A stretch of 64,000 nt of DNA from Aliiroseovarius crassostreae (GTDB lineage: Bacteria; Pseudomonadota; Alphaproteobacteria; Rhodobacterales; Rhodobacteraceae), in contig NZ_LKBA01000025.1 in NCBI RefSeq assembly GCF_001307765.1, positions 1 through 64,000 on the forward strand. The letters run 5' to 3'. The notes under the pieces are model-generated. The model had not been told where the DNA came from, did no database searches, and saw only the letters and a program-made list of their open reading frames with translations. Positions 8,269 through 17,846 of the stretch are shown in pieces. Both the position numbers and the translations under genes were made by a program. Position 1 is the stretch's first letter. The number at the start of each line of letters is the position of its first letter.

Positions 8269-10135
8269 TTCGAAATTCGATGTGATTGTGGTTGGCGGTG
8301 GCCATGCGGGCGCAGATGCGGCTCATGCCTCTGCACGCATGGGGGCAAACACCGCTCTGATCACTCTGAAAAAAGAAGATCTTGGGGTGATGTCCTGCAA
8401 TCCCGCAATTGGTGGGTTGGGGAAAGGGCATCTGGTTCGGGAAATTGATGCGCTCGACGGATTGATGGGGCGTGTTGCTGATAAGGCAGGGATCCAGTTT
8501 CGCTTATTGAATCGCCGGAAAGGGCCTGCGGTGCAGGGGCCGCGTACACAGGCGGATCGGGCAATTTATCGACGCGAAATGCAGGCGGAAATTGCGACGA
8601 CGCAAAACTTGACCCTGATTGAGGGGGAGGTTGCTGATTTTCTGATGGACCGCGCGCAGGTCAAGGGCGTTGTTCTGGCTGATGGGGCGGAAATATCCGC
8701 AGGCGCAGTCATACTTACCACGGGCACATTTCTGCGTGGTGTTATTCATATTGGAGATGTGCAGAAGCAGGGTGGCCGCATGGGGGATCGGCCCTCGATT
8801 CGTTTGGCGGAACGGATGGAACAGTTTGATCTGCCCCTTGGTCGCCTGAAAACTGGGACACCACCGCGCCTGGACACTAGGACAATCGACTGGTCGATTT
8901 TAGAATCCCAGCCAGCTGATGATGATCCTTCCATGTTCTCCTTTCTGAACAGCGCGCCATTTGCACGACAAATTTCATGCGGTATCACCCATACGAATGA
9001 GAAAACCCACGAAATCATTAGGGAAAATCTGGATCGTTCTGCGATGTATGGGGGGCACATCGACGGCGTTGGGCCGCGGTATTGCCCATCAATTGAAGAT
9101 AAAATTGTCAGGTTCTCCGATAAGAGCTCTCACCAGATCTTTCTCGAACCGGAAGGCTTGGATGATATTGCGGTTTATCCAAACGGTATTAGCACCTCTT
9201 TGCCCGAAGATGTGCAGCAGGAATATGTGCGATCTATTGTTGGTCTCGAAAACGTCACCATCCTCCAGCTGGGATATGCGATCGAGTATGACTATGTTGA
9301 TCCCCGCTCGCTGACTGAAACTTTGCAGGTCCGAAATGTTCAAGGCCTTTATCTTGCAGGCCAAATCAATGGGACAACCGGATATGAAGAGGCTGCTGCA
9401 CAAGGTTTGGTAGCGGGTTTGAATGCAGCTGCAGAAGTTCTGGGGCGTGAAAAGATCCTGTTCTCCAGGTCCAGTTCTTACATCGGGGTCATGGTTGATG
9501 ATCTTATAACGCGCGGCGTTACAGAACCCTACCGCATGTTTACGTCTCGGGCTGAATTCCGGCTTTCTCTGCGCGCTGACAACGCTGATCAGCGCTTGAC
9601 GCCAGTCGGCATTGAGATCGGATGTGTTGGAGATGTCCGGAAAGCGCGGTTCCTAAAGAAGCAAGAGGAACTGGAAAGTGCCCGCAATATCCTGATGGAA
9701 AAGACCTTTACACCACAAGATCTTGAAGGTTCCAGTTTCCAGGTTCGCAAGGATGGGACAAGAAGAAGTGCGTTCACGCTGCTTTCCTTTCCCAAGGTGA
9801 GTTTTGACGATGTTTTGAACCTCGATCCTGCATTTGAAACCATCTTGCCTGAAATCCGTGATCAGATCGCAAAAGATGCGCTTTATTCCAACTATCTGGA
9901 ACGACAAGAAAAAGATGTTGCCGCAATTAAACGCGATGAGGCACAGGAAATTCCAGAGAATTTCGAATTCCAGGGGATGGATGGTCTTTCAAATGAACTT
10001 GCGGCGAAGCTCACAGCGGCCCAACCAAGAAATCTTGCCCAGGCAGCGCGTGTTGAGGGGATGACACCAGCAGCGTTGACACTTTTGTTGGCAAAACTAC
10101 GCAAGGCAGAGCGTTCAAAAAAGGGTGTAGCGTGA
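8261..10135 (+). CDS. mnmG: tRNA uridine-5-carboxymethylaminomethyl modification enzyme MnmG (GidA)
   Basis: MnmG is the FAD-dependent partner of MnmE in wobble-uridine modification. The protein of about 624 residues has the dinucleotide-binding motif VVGGGHAG near the N-terminus, the conserved [14 protein letters not shown], and the signature around [16 protein letters not shown] (about residues 365-380). The start is debatable. The ribosome-binding site aaaggag ends at 8252, so the GTG at 8261 (eight bases further) is preferred over the GTG at 8252, which overlaps it. The parS palindrome spans the start region. The gene overlaps rsmG by 4 bases. Confidence 0.95.
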   Translation: MKHSKFDVIVVGGGHAGADAAHASARMGANTALITLKKEDLGVMSCNPAIGGLGKGHLVREIDALDGLMGRVADKAGIQFRLLNRRKGPAVQGPRTQADRAIYRREMQAEIATTQNLTLIEGEVADFLMDRAQVKGVVLADGAEISAGAVILTTGTFLRGVIHIGDVQKQGGRMGDRPSIRLAERMEQFDLPLGRLKTGTPPRLDTRTIDWSILESQPADDDPSMFSFLNSAPFARQISCGITHTNEKTHEIIRENLDRSAMYGGHIDGVGPRYCPSIEDKIVRFSDKSSHQIFLEPEGLDDIAVYPNGISTSLPEDVQQEYVRSIVGLENVTILQLGYAIEYDYVDPRSLTETLQVRNVQGLYLAGQINGTTGYEEAAAQGLVAGLNAAAEVLGREKILFSRSSSYIGVMVDDLITRGVTEPYRMFTSRAEFRLSLRADNADQRLTPVGIEIGCVGDVRKARFLKKQEELESARNILMEKTFTPQDLEGSSFQVRKDGTRRSAFTLLSFPKVSFDDVLNLDPAFETILPEIRDQIAKDALYSNYLERQEKDVAAIKRDEAQEIPENFEFQGMDGLSNELAAKLTAAQPRNLAQAARVEGMTPAALTLLLAKLRKAERSKKGVA

Positions 10136-10755
10136 CAGATACCAAATTTTTCTCACGGAAGTTCGATGTTTCACGTGAAACATTGGAACGGTTGAAGATC
10201 TACGCGAGTCTACTCAAAAAATGGAATCCGGCCATTAATCTGGTTGCGCCTTCGACTATCAATGACCTGTGGGAGCGGCATTTCCTCGATTCTGCACAGG
10301 TGTTTTCCGCTCTTCCTCAGGATGCAACGAAATGGTGCGACGTAGGAACGGGTGGGGGGTTTCCCGGCCTTATCGTTGCAATGCTTGCCCAGGAAAAGGC
10401 GCCTGAACTACAGATAACATGTATTGAAAGTGATCTTCGAAAGGCAACGTTCTTGCGAACCGTTTTGCGTGAGACCGGCGTTAAGGCGAAAGTGCTTTCA
10501 GAACGAATTGAAAGTGCCGAACCGCAGGGCGCTGACGTGTTTTCCGCGCGTGCCCTCGCGTCACTTGATAAGCTACTGGAATTTTCGGAACGGCATTTGT
10601 CACCGGATGGCATCTGTGTGTTCCAAAAAGGCGTCAGATATCAGGAAGAAGTTGAAGAAGCCCTTGAAAACTGGTCATTTCAATTGGATAAAATACCAAG
10701 CGTTACAAATTCAGACGCAGTCATTTTGAAAATTGGAGCGATCAAACGTGCTTGA
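10132..10755 (+). CDS. rsmG: 16S rRNA (guanine-527 N7)-methyltransferase RsmG
   Basis: RsmG (GidB) methylates G527 of 16S rRNA using S-adenosylmethionine. The 207-residue protein has the SAM-binding motif [11 protein letters not shown] (about residues 70-80), the [15 protein letters not shown] segment before it, and the [12 protein letters not shown] region after it. The [11 protein letters not shown] peptide near the N-terminus is encoded by the second parS site. The start overlaps the mnmG stop by 4 bases, and the end overlaps the preferred parA start by 8 bases. Confidence 0.95.
   Translation: MTDTKFFSRKFDVSRETLERLKIYASLLKKWNPAINLVAPSTINDLWERHFLDSAQVFSALPQDATKWCDVGTGGGFPGLIVAMLAQEKAPELQITCIESDLRKATFLRTVLRETGVKAKVLSERIESAEPQGADVFSARALASLDKLLEFSERHLSPDGICVFQKGVRYQEEVEEALENWSFQLDKIPSVTNSDAVILKIGAIKRA
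10167..10182. promoter_or_regulatory. parS centromere site 2, inside rsmG
   Basis: This is a second exact copy of tgtttcacgtgaaaca, 1.9 kb from the first and 0.6 kb before parA. It is read as codons for VSRET in rsmG. Placement within this gene recurs in related genomes, as far as I recall. Confidence 0.93.
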
Positions 10756-11536
10756 CCTTACTTGTCCTGCAGGGACCAAGATTATCGCTGTTACCAATCA
10801 AAAAGGCGGCGTGGGTAAGACAACGACAACTATCAATCTGGGTGCCGCGCTGGCTGAACTTGGGCGAAATGTTCTCTTGGTTGACCTGGATCCGCAGGGA
10901 AATGCGTCAACAGGTCTGGGGATCGAGCTGGCCGATCGCGCTTTGACCACATATGATGTGTTAATAGAAGAGGCACCACTTTCAAACGTTATTGTTGAAA
11001 CCGCCATAAAAGGTTTGTGGATTGCACCGGCGACCACAGATCTTTCTTCAGCAGATATTGAGCTGGTTTCGAATGAAAAACGCAGCCACTTGCTTCATGA
11101 TGCGCTGCGTACACAAGATGTTGAGGGGTTTGACTATGTGCTTATTGACTGTCCTCCCTCTCTCAATCTTTTGACCGTGAATGCCATGGTGGCCGCACAC
11201 AGCGTTTTGGTGCCGCTGCAAAGCGAGTTTTTTGCGCTTGAGGGGCTGTCTCAGCTGATGCTGAGTGTTCGAGAGGTGCGCCAGTCCGCAAATCCGGATC
11301 TTCGGATCGAAGGAATTGTTCTCACAATGTATGATGCCAGGAACAACCTGTCCCGTCAGGTAGAGGTCGATGCGCGCGACAACCTCGGAGAGTTGGTTTT
11401 CGACACCATTATTCCGAGAAATGTAAGGGTCAGCGAAGCTCCATCCTTCGCCTTGCCTGTGCTGTCTTACGATCCGCACTCTAAAGGTAGCCAGGCATAT
11501 CGCGACTTGGCAGCAGAACTTGACGGCAGGAAATAG
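10748..11536 (+). CDS. parA: Chromosome partitioning ATPase ParA
   Basis: ParA is the nucleoid-bound ATPase that moves ParB-parS complexes and so segregates origins. The 262-residue protein has the deviant Walker A KGGVGKTTTT (about residues 19-28), the DLDPQGNAS switch (about residues 49-57) and the Walker B-type IDCPPSLNLLT. It is the chromosomal short form without an N-terminal DNA-binding domain. The GTG at 10748 has ggag nine bases before it and is preferred over a TTG at 10733. It overlaps rsmG, and parB follows after 9 bases. Confidence 0.95.
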   Translation: MLDLTCPAGTKIIAVTNQKGGVGKTTTTINLGAALAELGRNVLLVDLDPQGNASTGLGIELADRALTTYDVLIEEAPLSNVIVETAIKGLWIAPATTDLSSADIELVSNEKRSHLLHDALRTQDVEGFDYVLIDCPPSLNLLTVNAMVAAHSVLVPLQSEFFALEGLSQLMLSVREVRQSANPDLRIEGIVLTMYDARNNLSRQVEVDARDNLGELVFDTIIPRNVRVSEAPSFALPVLSYDPHSKGSQAYRDLAAELDGRK

Positions 11537-11545
11537 GAGGCAAAA

Positions 11546-12433
11546 ATGGCAAATAAAGCAAAAAGCCGGGGTTTGGGGCGTGGTCTATCCGCATTGATGG
11601 CAGATGTAACGCCGGAACCGGTCGCCCAAACAGGTGCAGCTGCCGTTCGGAAAGCTGATCAGATGATGCCGATTGAAAAGGTTCATCCCAATCCGGATCA
11701 GCCGCGCCGCACATTTACCCAAGATCAATTGGATGATCTGGCTGCCTCGGTAAAGGAAAAAGGGGTCATCCAACCTCTGATCGTTCGCCCTGATCCAAAA
11801 GATGACGGCACCTATGAAATTGTCGCGGGTGAGCGGCGCTGGCGGGCGTCGCAGATGGCTCAGCTGCACGAGATTCCGGTTATTATTCGGACATATACCG
11901 ATACTGAGGCGCTCGAAGTTGCCATTATCGAGAATATTCAGCGCGCTGATCTGAACGCCATCGAAGAAGCTGCAGGATATCGCGACTTGATGGATCGCTT
12001 TGGCCATACGCAGGAAAAAGTGTCAGAGGCGCTCGGAAAAAGCCGATCCCATATCGCCAATTTGCTCCGCCTTTTGAACCTGCCCGCTGATGTGCAGGAG
12101 TTTGTGCGTGACGGGAAACTGACGGCTGGTCATGCACGAACGCTTGTCACGGCGGAAGATCCCCTGACCTTGGCGAAGCAGATCATCGCAAAAGGGCTGT
12201 CGGTGCGCGAGGCAGAACGTCTGGCGAAGAAACCGAAGGGAGAGGCCAAACCGGTTGCGCGCCCGAAATCTGACAAGGATGCGGATACAAAGGCGCTGGA
12301 GGGTGATCTCTCTGCCACTTTGGGAATGAAGGTTTCCATTGACCACAAACCGGGCACCGAAGGGGGCGTGGTGACCATTCGCTACCAAAACCTTGATGAA
12401 CTGGACGATATCTGCGGAATTCTGGGGGCGTAA
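11546..12433 (+). CDS. parB: Chromosome partitioning protein ParB
   Basis: ParB binds parS, spreads as a CTP-dependent clamp and recruits SMC and ParA. The 295-residue protein has the SRGLGRGLSALM start, the CTP-binding GERRWRA motif (about residues 97-103), the ENIQRADLNAIEEA segment (about residues 131-144), a helix-turn-helix near TQEKVSEALGKSRSHIAN, and a C-terminal dimerisation domain. A strong site (aggaggcaaaa) precedes the ATG. It converges on hemW with 8 bases between the genes. Confidence 0.95.
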   Translation: MANKAKSRGLGRGLSALMADVTPEPVAQTGAAAVRKADQMMPIEKVHPNPDQPRRTFTQDQLDDLAASVKEKGVIQPLIVRPDPKDDGTYEIVAGERRWRASQMAQLHEIPVIIRTYTDTEALEVAIIENIQRADLNAIEEAAGYRDLMDRFGHTQEKVSEALGKSRSHIANLLRLLNLPADVQEFVRDGKLTAGHARTLVTAEDPLTLAKQIIAKGLSVREAERLAKKPKGEAKPVARPKSDKDADTKALEGDLSATLGMKVSIDHKPGTEGGVVTIRYQNLDELDDICGILGA

Positions 12434-12441
12434 CCCGGAAA

Positions 12442-13629
12442 TCAGTCCGGCAAAATCTCTCGAAGTATCGCATTCAACACAGGGCGGCCATCCTCGGTCG
12501 CCCTTAGTGTTTTCTGCGTGACCGAAATCAAGCCCATCTCAGATAAGTCTTTGATTTTATTTCGATTAAGAGATGTCTTGAATTGTTGGGACAGGCGGTC
12601 CAGATCCACGCCCTCGGTGGTGCGTAACCCCATCAAAAGGTATTCTGCTACCTGCTCTTCTAAAGGAAGAGGTGCTCTCTCGCGCTTGTCAGCGTCCCCC
12701 AGGGCGTTCTCCAACCATTTGCTCGGCGAGAGAGGGGTTTCTGTTGCCCATCTGTTCTGCCCAAAAGACAGCCGACCATGGGCCCCGGGACCGATCCCGA
12801 CCCAATCCCCTGACCGCCAATAGATCAGGTTGTGTCGGCTTTCCTCACCGGGACGAGCGTGGTTGGAAACTTCATAGGCCGGAAGCCCCGCAGCGGCTGT
12901 GGCTTCCTGTGTATGGAAAAACATGTCAACCGCCAGATCCTCCTCTGGCAGGCCCGACAGTTTGCCTGCATCAAACCGTGCACCAAACGCGGTGCCGGGT
13001 TCGATGGTCAGCTGATAAAGCGAAAGATGATCCGGGTCGAAGCTCAGCGCGCGGTCCAGTTCGGCCTGCCACTGGGGCAGGGTCTGATCCTGCCGCGCAT
13101 AGATCAGATCAAAATTGACCCGCGAAAAATGCTGCCGGGCGATCTCCAGCGCGCGCAGACCTTCGTCAACACTATGCAATCGTCCGAGTTTGCGAAGGTC
13201 GTCATCATTCAATGCCTGAAACCCCATCGAGACACGGTTGACGCCCGCCTCGCGATAGCCTGCGAAATTCCCGGCCTCGATCGAGGTCGGGTTGGCCTCC
13301 AGCGTGATTTCGATATTGTTTGCAAAGGTCCAAAGGTCAGAGGCTTTGTCGATGATCGCCGCCACTGTGGCGGGGTCCATCAGGCTTGGGGTGCCGCCGC
13401 CGAAATAGATCGAAGACAAAACCCGGCCCGGTGTCTCGGCCCCGTACCGGTCCAGATCTTTCAGATAGGCAGCCAACCATTGCGATTGGTCAATCTGCGC
13501 CGATACGTGGCTGTTGAAATCGCAATAGGGGCATTTCGAGGCGCAAAACGGCCAGTGGACATAAAGTCCGAATCCAGCCGTTTGCCAATTCTCAGGCAAA
13601 GCTGCCTGCCACGAGTTTCGCGAAAGCAT
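12442..13629 (-). CDS. hemW: Radical SAM protein HemW
   Basis: HemW is a radical-SAM, haem-handling protein formerly annotated as an oxygen-independent coproporphyrinogen oxidase. The 395-residue protein has the CxxxCxxC cluster as [13 protein letters not shown] (about residues 28-40), FGGGTPSLM, and SMGFQALND. It lacks the longer N-terminus of true HemN. If translation starts at 13629 it overlaps rdgB by 38 bases; a start further in (TTG near residue 11) would shorten the overlap. It ends the leftward run rph-rdgB-hemW. Confidence 0.92.
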   Translation of the reverse strand: MLSRNSWQAALPENWQTAGFGLYVHWPFCASKCPYCDFNSHVSAQIDQSQWLAAYLKDLDRYGAETPGRVLSSIYFGGGTPSLMDPATVAAIIDKASDLWTFANNIEITLEANPTSIEAGNFAGYREAGVNRVSMGFQALNDDDLRKLGRLHSVDEGLRALEIARQHFSRVNFDLIYARQDQTLPQWQAELDRALSFDPDHLSLYQLTIEPGTAFGARFDAGKLSGLPEEDLAVDMFFHTQEATAAAGLPAYEVSNHARPGEESRHNLIYWRSGDWVGIGPGAHGRLSFGQNRWATETPLSPSKWLENALGDADKRERAPLPLEEQVAEYLLMGLRTTEGVDLDRLSQQFKTSLNRNKIKDLSEMGLISVTQKTLRATEDGRPVLNAILREILPD

Positions 13630-14203
13630 CTGCGCGATGGCTCATTTCGTGTTTTTGGGCCGGATCCATTTCACCAAAGGTGATGTCATGGCCATTGGGC
13701 ACAAAGATCGGGTCATAGCCGAACCCCTGGTCGCCGCGCATGGGCCAGGTCAGAGATCCTTCAACTTTGCCCTCGAACAGCTCGTCATGGCCGTCGGGCC
13801 AGGCGAGGCAGAGCGTGCAGCAAAACCGTGCGGTGCGGGGCAGGGGGGCGTTTTTCTCTTCCAGAAGGCGCCAGGTTTTTTCCATCGCCATCGGAAAATC
13901 CCGACCATTTCCGGTTTCGGCCCAATCGGCGGTATAGACGCCGGGGGCGCCGTCCAGCGCGTCGACCATGATCCCGCTGTCATCGGACAGGGCAGGCAAA
14001 CCCGTTGATTTTGCAGCAAAATGCGCCTTGATCCGAGCATTTCCGGCAAAGCTGTCTTCGGTCTCTTCCGGCTCTTCCAATCCGTGATCGGCGGCTGAAG
14101 TGACGGTGACCCCAAAGGGGGCCAGCAAAGCTGCGATTTCGCGCAGCTTGCCTTTGTTGTGGCTGGCAATGACCAGTTCTTTTCCGTCAAACTTGCGGGT
14201 CAC
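13592..14203 (-). CDS. rdgB: dITP/XTP pyrophosphatase RdgB
   Basis: RdgB (HAM1 family) removes deaminated purine triphosphates from the nucleotide pool. The 203-residue protein has the N-terminal [11 protein letters not shown] motif, the ALSDDSGI acidic motif (about residues 72-79) and GFGYDPIF (about residues 160-167). The C-terminus has [11 protein letters not shown]. It overlaps rph by 4 bases upstream and hemW downstream. Confidence 0.95.
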   Translation of the reverse strand: MTRKFDGKELVIASHNKGKLREIAALLAPFGVTVTSAADHGLEEPEETEDSFAGNARIKAHFAAKSTGLPALSDDSGIMVDALDGAPGVYTADWAETGNGRDFPMAMEKTWRLLEEKNAPLPRTARFCCTLCLAWPDGHDELFEGKVEGSLTWPMRGDQGFGYDPIFVPNGHDITFGEMDPAQKHEMSHRADAFAKLVAGSFA

Positions 14204-14910
14204 TTGGTGGCCTCAATTGCAGCCGCGGCCAGTTCCGCCCCGCCTTTTTCGGCCAGATCCATCAACTGGTTCATCTGATCACGGTTGAAGGTTGCGCCCT
14301 CGGCCGACATCTGCACTTCGATCAGCTTGGCTCCGGACATGACAAAATTGCCATCCACGCCGGCCACGGAATCTTCGGGGTAGTCCAGATCGAGCACGGG
14401 CTGGCCGGCATATATGCCGCAGGACACGGCGGTGACCGGATCGCCAAGCGGATCGGTGGAAATGTCGCCAGCTTTCAAAAGCTTGTTCACCGCAAGACGA
14501 AGCGCAATCCAGCCCCCGGTGATTGAGGCGCACCGCGTGCCGCCATCCGCCTGAATCACGTCACAATCGACGGTGATCTGACGCTCTCCCAACCCGACCA
14601 GATCGACACCTGCGCGCAGAGAGCGGCCGATAAGTCGTTGAATTTCCACGGTCCGGCCTTGCTGTTTGCCGCTTGCGGCCTCACGGCGCATCCGTGATCC
14701 GGTGGAACGGGGCAGCATCCCGTATTCGGCGGTGACCCAGCCTTTGCCGGAGTTGCGCAGGAACGGGGGCACACGCTCTTCCAATGAGGCGGTGCAGAGC
14801 ACATGGGTGTCGCCCACGCGGATCATGCACGACCCTTCTGCGTGTTTTGTGACCCCGGTCTCGATTGAAATCGAGCGCATTTGATCTAAATTTCTACCAG
14901 ACGGGCGCAT
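14200..14910 (-). CDS. rph: Ribonuclease PH
   Basis: RNase PH is a phosphorolytic 3'-5' exoribonuclease that trims tRNA 3' ends. The 236-residue protein opens with [12 protein letters not shown] and contains the active-site basic and acidic residues in [17 protein letters not shown] and [18 protein letters not shown]. It is the first gene of the leftward rph-rdgB-hemW group and diverges from hrcA across 71 bases, which must hold both promoters. Confidence 0.96.
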   Translation of the reverse strand: MRPSGRNLDQMRSISIETGVTKHAEGSCMIRVGDTHVLCTASLEERVPPFLRNSGKGWVTAEYGMLPRSTGSRMRREAASGKQQGRTVEIQRLIGRSLRAGVDLVGLGERQITVDCDVIQADGGTRCASITGGWIALRLAVNKLLKAGDISTDPLGDPVTAVSCGIYAGQPVLDLDYPEDSVAGVDGNFVMSGAKLIEVQMSAEGATFNRDQMNQLMDLAEKGGAELAAAAIEATK

Positions 14911-14981
14911 GGCATTCCCCTTTATTTAAAACCTATAGGCGTGATACCCATGGGGCTGGTAGAAAGGCAAGGCATTAGCGC

Positions 14982-16046
14982 ATGGAAGACGGATCTGACC
15001 TGATCAAAGACATGAATACCCGCTCGCGCGAGGTGTTCCGCTGTCTTGTGGAAAGCTATTTGGAAACCGGGGATCCGGTTGGGTCACGCACATTGACCCG
15101 CGCCATGACCGAGAAAGTGTCAGCGGCGACCATTCGCAACGTGATGCAGGACCTCGAATTTATGGGGCTTCTGAATTCCCCCCATGTGTCAGCCGGTCGG
15201 GTGCCCACGGATCTGGGGCTGCGGTTGTTTGTGGATGGGTTGCTTGAAGTGTCCAACCTTGATCACAGTGACCGGGAAAAGATTGATGCCACGGTTGGGA
15301 ATGTGCCCGGCGATGTGGGCACGATGATGGATCGGGTGGGGCAGGCGCTGTCGGGGATCACTGCGGGCGCCAGCCTGGTTCTGACGCCAAAACATGAGGC
15401 GCCGATCAAGCATATCGAATTTGTGTCACTTGGCGCGGATCGCGCCCTTGTGGTGCTGGTTTTTGCCGATGGTCAGGTGGAGAACCGGGTGTTCACCCCG
15501 CCTGCGGGCCAGACGCCGTCCTCCCTGCGTGAGGCGGCCAATTTCCTCAATGCAATTGCCGAGGGGCGCACCATTACCGAGTTGCGCGGCGATATGGGGG
15601 ATGAGATTGCACGCCGCCGGGCAGAGCTGAACACATTGGCGCAGGAGCTGATTGACGGCGGGGTGGCACTGTGGGCCGATCAGGGGGGGCAGAACGAGCG
15701 GCTGATTGTGCGGGGCCGGTCGAATCTCCTGTCGGGCACCGAAGAAGAAGCCGATCTTGCGCGTATTCGCACCCTGTTTGACGACCTCGAACGCAAGCGC
15801 GACATCGCCGATTTCCTTGAACTGGCGGATCAGGGTGACGGGGTGCGCATTTTTATTGGGTCGGAGAACAAACTTTTTTCACTTTCGGGTAGCTCTTTGG
15901 TGGTTTCCCCTTATATGAACGCTGATCGAAAGATTATTGGTGCCGTGGGGGTGATTGGACCGACCCGGCTGAATTACGGACGGATCGTGCCGATCGTGGA
16001 TTACACGGCGCAACTGGTTGGCAAAATGATCTCGGATCGAGGATAG
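14982..16046 (+). CDS. hrcA: Heat-inducible transcription repressor HrcA
   Basis: HrcA represses chaperone operons through the CIRCE element, with GroEL keeping it active. The 354-residue protein has an N-terminal winged helix (TRSREVFRCLVESYLETGDP and VSAATIRNVMQDLE, about residues 12-60) and a C-terminal GAF-like dimerisation domain ending in IVDYTAQLVGKMI. No CIRCE copy was seen in this window. A later ATG at 15012 is an alternative start. grpE follows after 3 bases, the common hrcA-grpE pair. Confidence 0.94.
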   Translation: MEDGSDLIKDMNTRSREVFRCLVESYLETGDPVGSRTLTRAMTEKVSAATIRNVMQDLEFMGLLNSPHVSAGRVPTDLGLRLFVDGLLEVSNLDHSDREKIDATVGNVPGDVGTMMDRVGQALSGITAGASLVLTPKHEAPIKHIEFVSLGADRALVVLVFADGQVENRVFTPPAGQTPSSLREAANFLNAIAEGRTITELRGDMGDEIARRRAELNTLAQELIDGGVALWADQGGQNERLIVRGRSNLLSGTEEEADLARIRTLFDDLERKRDIADFLELADQGDGVRIFIGSENKLFSLSGSSLVVSPYMNADRKIIGAVGVIGPTRLNYGRIVPIVDYTAQLVGKMISDRG

Positions 16047-16049
16047 AAG

Positions 16050-16637
16050 ATGACCGACGTGAAAAAGACACCGGCGGAAGACGTGGAAGCCGCCATTCAG
16101 GAATTGATGACCGAGCAGGCCGGTGATGAGCCGATGTCGCTGGACGATCTGGCCAATGAGCTGCCGCCGAGCGAAGAGATCCTGGCGCTGCAAGCTGAGC
16201 GTGACGAGTATAAAGACCGGTTCATGCGCGCCCTGGCGGATGCGGAAAATGCCCGCAAACGGTCTGATCGGGACCGTCGCGAGGCTGAGAATTACGGCGG
16301 ATCAAAGCTGGCCCGTGATATGCTGCCCGTCTTTGACAATATGAAACGCGCGGTGGAAGCGGCCTCGAAAGTGGACAATGAAGCGTCCAAACCGCTGATC
16401 GAAGGGATCGAACTGACCATGCGTTCGCTTCTGGGCATTTTTGAAAAACATGGCATCCGTCTGGTCTCTCCGGAAGTGGGGGACAAGTTTGACCCGGAAC
16501 AGCATGAGGCGATGTTCGAAGCCCCGGTGCCGGGCACCAAGGCGGGGGATGTGATCCAGGTGATGGCGGAAGGGTTCATGATCCATGACCGCCTGCTGCG
16601 TCCGGCCCAGGTGGGTGTGTCCTCGACCCCGGCTTGA
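16050..16637 (+). CDS. grpE: Nucleotide exchange factor GrpE
   Basis: GrpE releases ADP from DnaK in the Hsp70 cycle. The 195-residue protein has an acidic N-terminal tail, a long helix with the RFMRALADAENARKRSDRDR coiled-coil segment (about residues 56-75), and the C-terminal beta domain with KFDPEQHEAMFE and VMAEGFMIHDRLLRPAQVGV. It follows hrcA directly and is followed by a clear intrinsic terminator at 16674. Confidence 0.95.
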   Translation: MTDVKKTPAEDVEAAIQELMTEQAGDEPMSLDDLANELPPSEEILALQAERDEYKDRFMRALADAENARKRSDRDRREAENYGGSKLARDMLPVFDNMKRAVEAASKVDNEASKPLIEGIELTMRSLLGIFEKHGIRLVSPEVGDKFDPEQHEAMFEAPVPGTKAGDVIQVMAEGFMIHDRLLRPAQVGVSSTPA

Positions 16638-16673
16638 ATTTTCCCCTCAACAGGGGCGATAAAACCGCGTATG

Positions 16674-16704
16674 AAACTCCCGTCATTGACGGGAGTTTTC
16701 TTTT
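16674..16704 (+). terminator. Intrinsic terminator after grpE
   Basis: A perfect 11-bp stem (aaactcccgtc / gacgggagttt) with a 3-base loop is followed by a T-rich run. It ends the hrcA-grpE unit. The gggag of its right arm could also serve as the ribosome-binding site for the TTG at 16703. Confidence 0.85.
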
Positions 16705-17743
16705 GCGCATCCTTCTTTCCCTCCTCTTTCTTGTCTGGGCCAATATTGCCCAGGCGCAGAATTATCCCGCCTATTCAGATCTTTACGTAAATGACTTTGC
16801 TGCCATCCTCTCACCTCAAGAGGCGGATCGCCTGCGCGCCACGCTTGAGGAACTGCGCGAAAAACGCGGGGTAGAGTTTACGCTTGTCACTCTCAAAAGC
16901 CTCGCAGATCACGCCTATGACGGCCCGATTGAACCCTTTGCCACCGGACTGTTCAATGCCTGGGGCGTTGGCGATGCGACCCGAAATGATGGGGTGATGA
17001 TGCTGGTTGTGCGTGACGATCGGGTGATGCGGATCGAAGTCGGCTCGGGCTATGGAACAGACATGAACGGGCCAATGCAGCGGGTGATCGACCATACGAT
17101 CCTGCCCGAATTTCGCGATGGGGATTACGTGAACGGGATCTTGTCCGGTGTCGATGAGGCGATTTATGAAATCACGGGTGTCTATCCCGGAGATTACGAT
17201 GCCCCCCGGTATCAGCTGGTGGCAAAACAGGGGTTGCGGCAGGTGAAACGGTATTGGCCGCTGTCACTTGCGGGCCTTGGTGCCTTTTTGTTTGCCGCCT
17301 GGCGGTTCCTGCGCCGCCGCGCCCCCCGCCGTTGCCCCAATGACGGGACGTGGATGATCTGGCTGAGTGAGACTGATGATGATGCGTATCTGATCAAAGG
17401 GCAGCTTACAGAAGAACGGCTGAAAACCGCGGATTACGACGTCTGGCTTTGTCCGGCCTGTGACAATGCGCATGTGATCCGTCGCAAGAAGTGGTTCACC
17501 TCTTACAGCCGCTGCCCACGATGTGATTTTCACACATTGAAGACGGACACCACCACGTTGGAAAGCGCCACGCGACAGTCAACCGGGCGGGCACGGGATG
17601 ACTTTTCCTGCGCGCAATGCGGCGAAAGCTGGAGCGCGACACGGACTTTGCCAAGGATCACATCCAGCCGCTCCTCCTCGTCCTCATCTGGTGGATTTGG
17701 TGGGGGCAGTTCCAGCGGGGGTGGTGCGTCCGGCCGCTGGTAG
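16703..17743 (+). CDS. TPM-domain membrane protein with cysteine-rich C-terminus
   Basis: The predicted 346-residue protein starts with a signal-like hydrophobic stretch (RILLSLLFLVWANIAQAQ). A TPM (YgcG/Psb32-type) domain follows (about residues 20-170; NDFAAILSPQEADRL, GSGYGTDMNGPMQRVI), then one membrane segment near residues 190-212. A cytoplasmic region carries several CxxC pairs (LCPACDNAH, RCPRCDF, SCAQCGES), likely metal-binding. The tail is serine/glycine-rich. TPM domains occur in membrane-associated repair and quality-control proteins, but the function here is unknown. The TTG at 16703 is inferred because the frame upstream runs through the grpE terminator. Confidence 0.8.
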   Translation: MRILLSLLFLVWANIAQAQNYPAYSDLYVNDFAAILSPQEADRLRATLEELREKRGVEFTLVTLKSLADHAYDGPIEPFATGLFNAWGVGDATRNDGVMMLVVRDDRVMRIEVGSGYGTDMNGPMQRVIDHTILPEFRDGDYVNGILSGVDEAIYEITGVYPGDYDAPRYQLVAKQGLRQVKRYWPLSLAGLGAFLFAAWRFLRRRAPRRCPNDGTWMIWLSETDDDAYLIKGQLTEERLKTADYDVWLCPACDNAHVIRRKKWFTSYSRCPRCDFHTLKTDTTTLESATRQSTGRARDDFSCAQCGESWSATRTLPRITSSRSSSSSSGGFGGGSSSGGGASGRW

Positions 17744-17771
17744 CTGGGGGTCGTTGTCCCCCAGACCCCCT

Positions 17772-17822
17772 AAAACGTTTCGGGATAAACCCGTGACACA
17801 TGGTTATTCCGAAACGCTTTAA
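17772..17822. repeat. Dispersed palindromic intergenic repeat, copy 1
   Basis: Imperfect inverted arms aacgtttcgggataaac and ggttattccgaaacgctt flank a short spacer. The same arms recur at 41444, 53037 and, more diverged, 25277. This copy lies between the convergent TPM-protein gene and mutS. Confidence 0.75.
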
Positions 17823-17846
17823 GGTATTTTGGGCAAGAAAAAAGGA

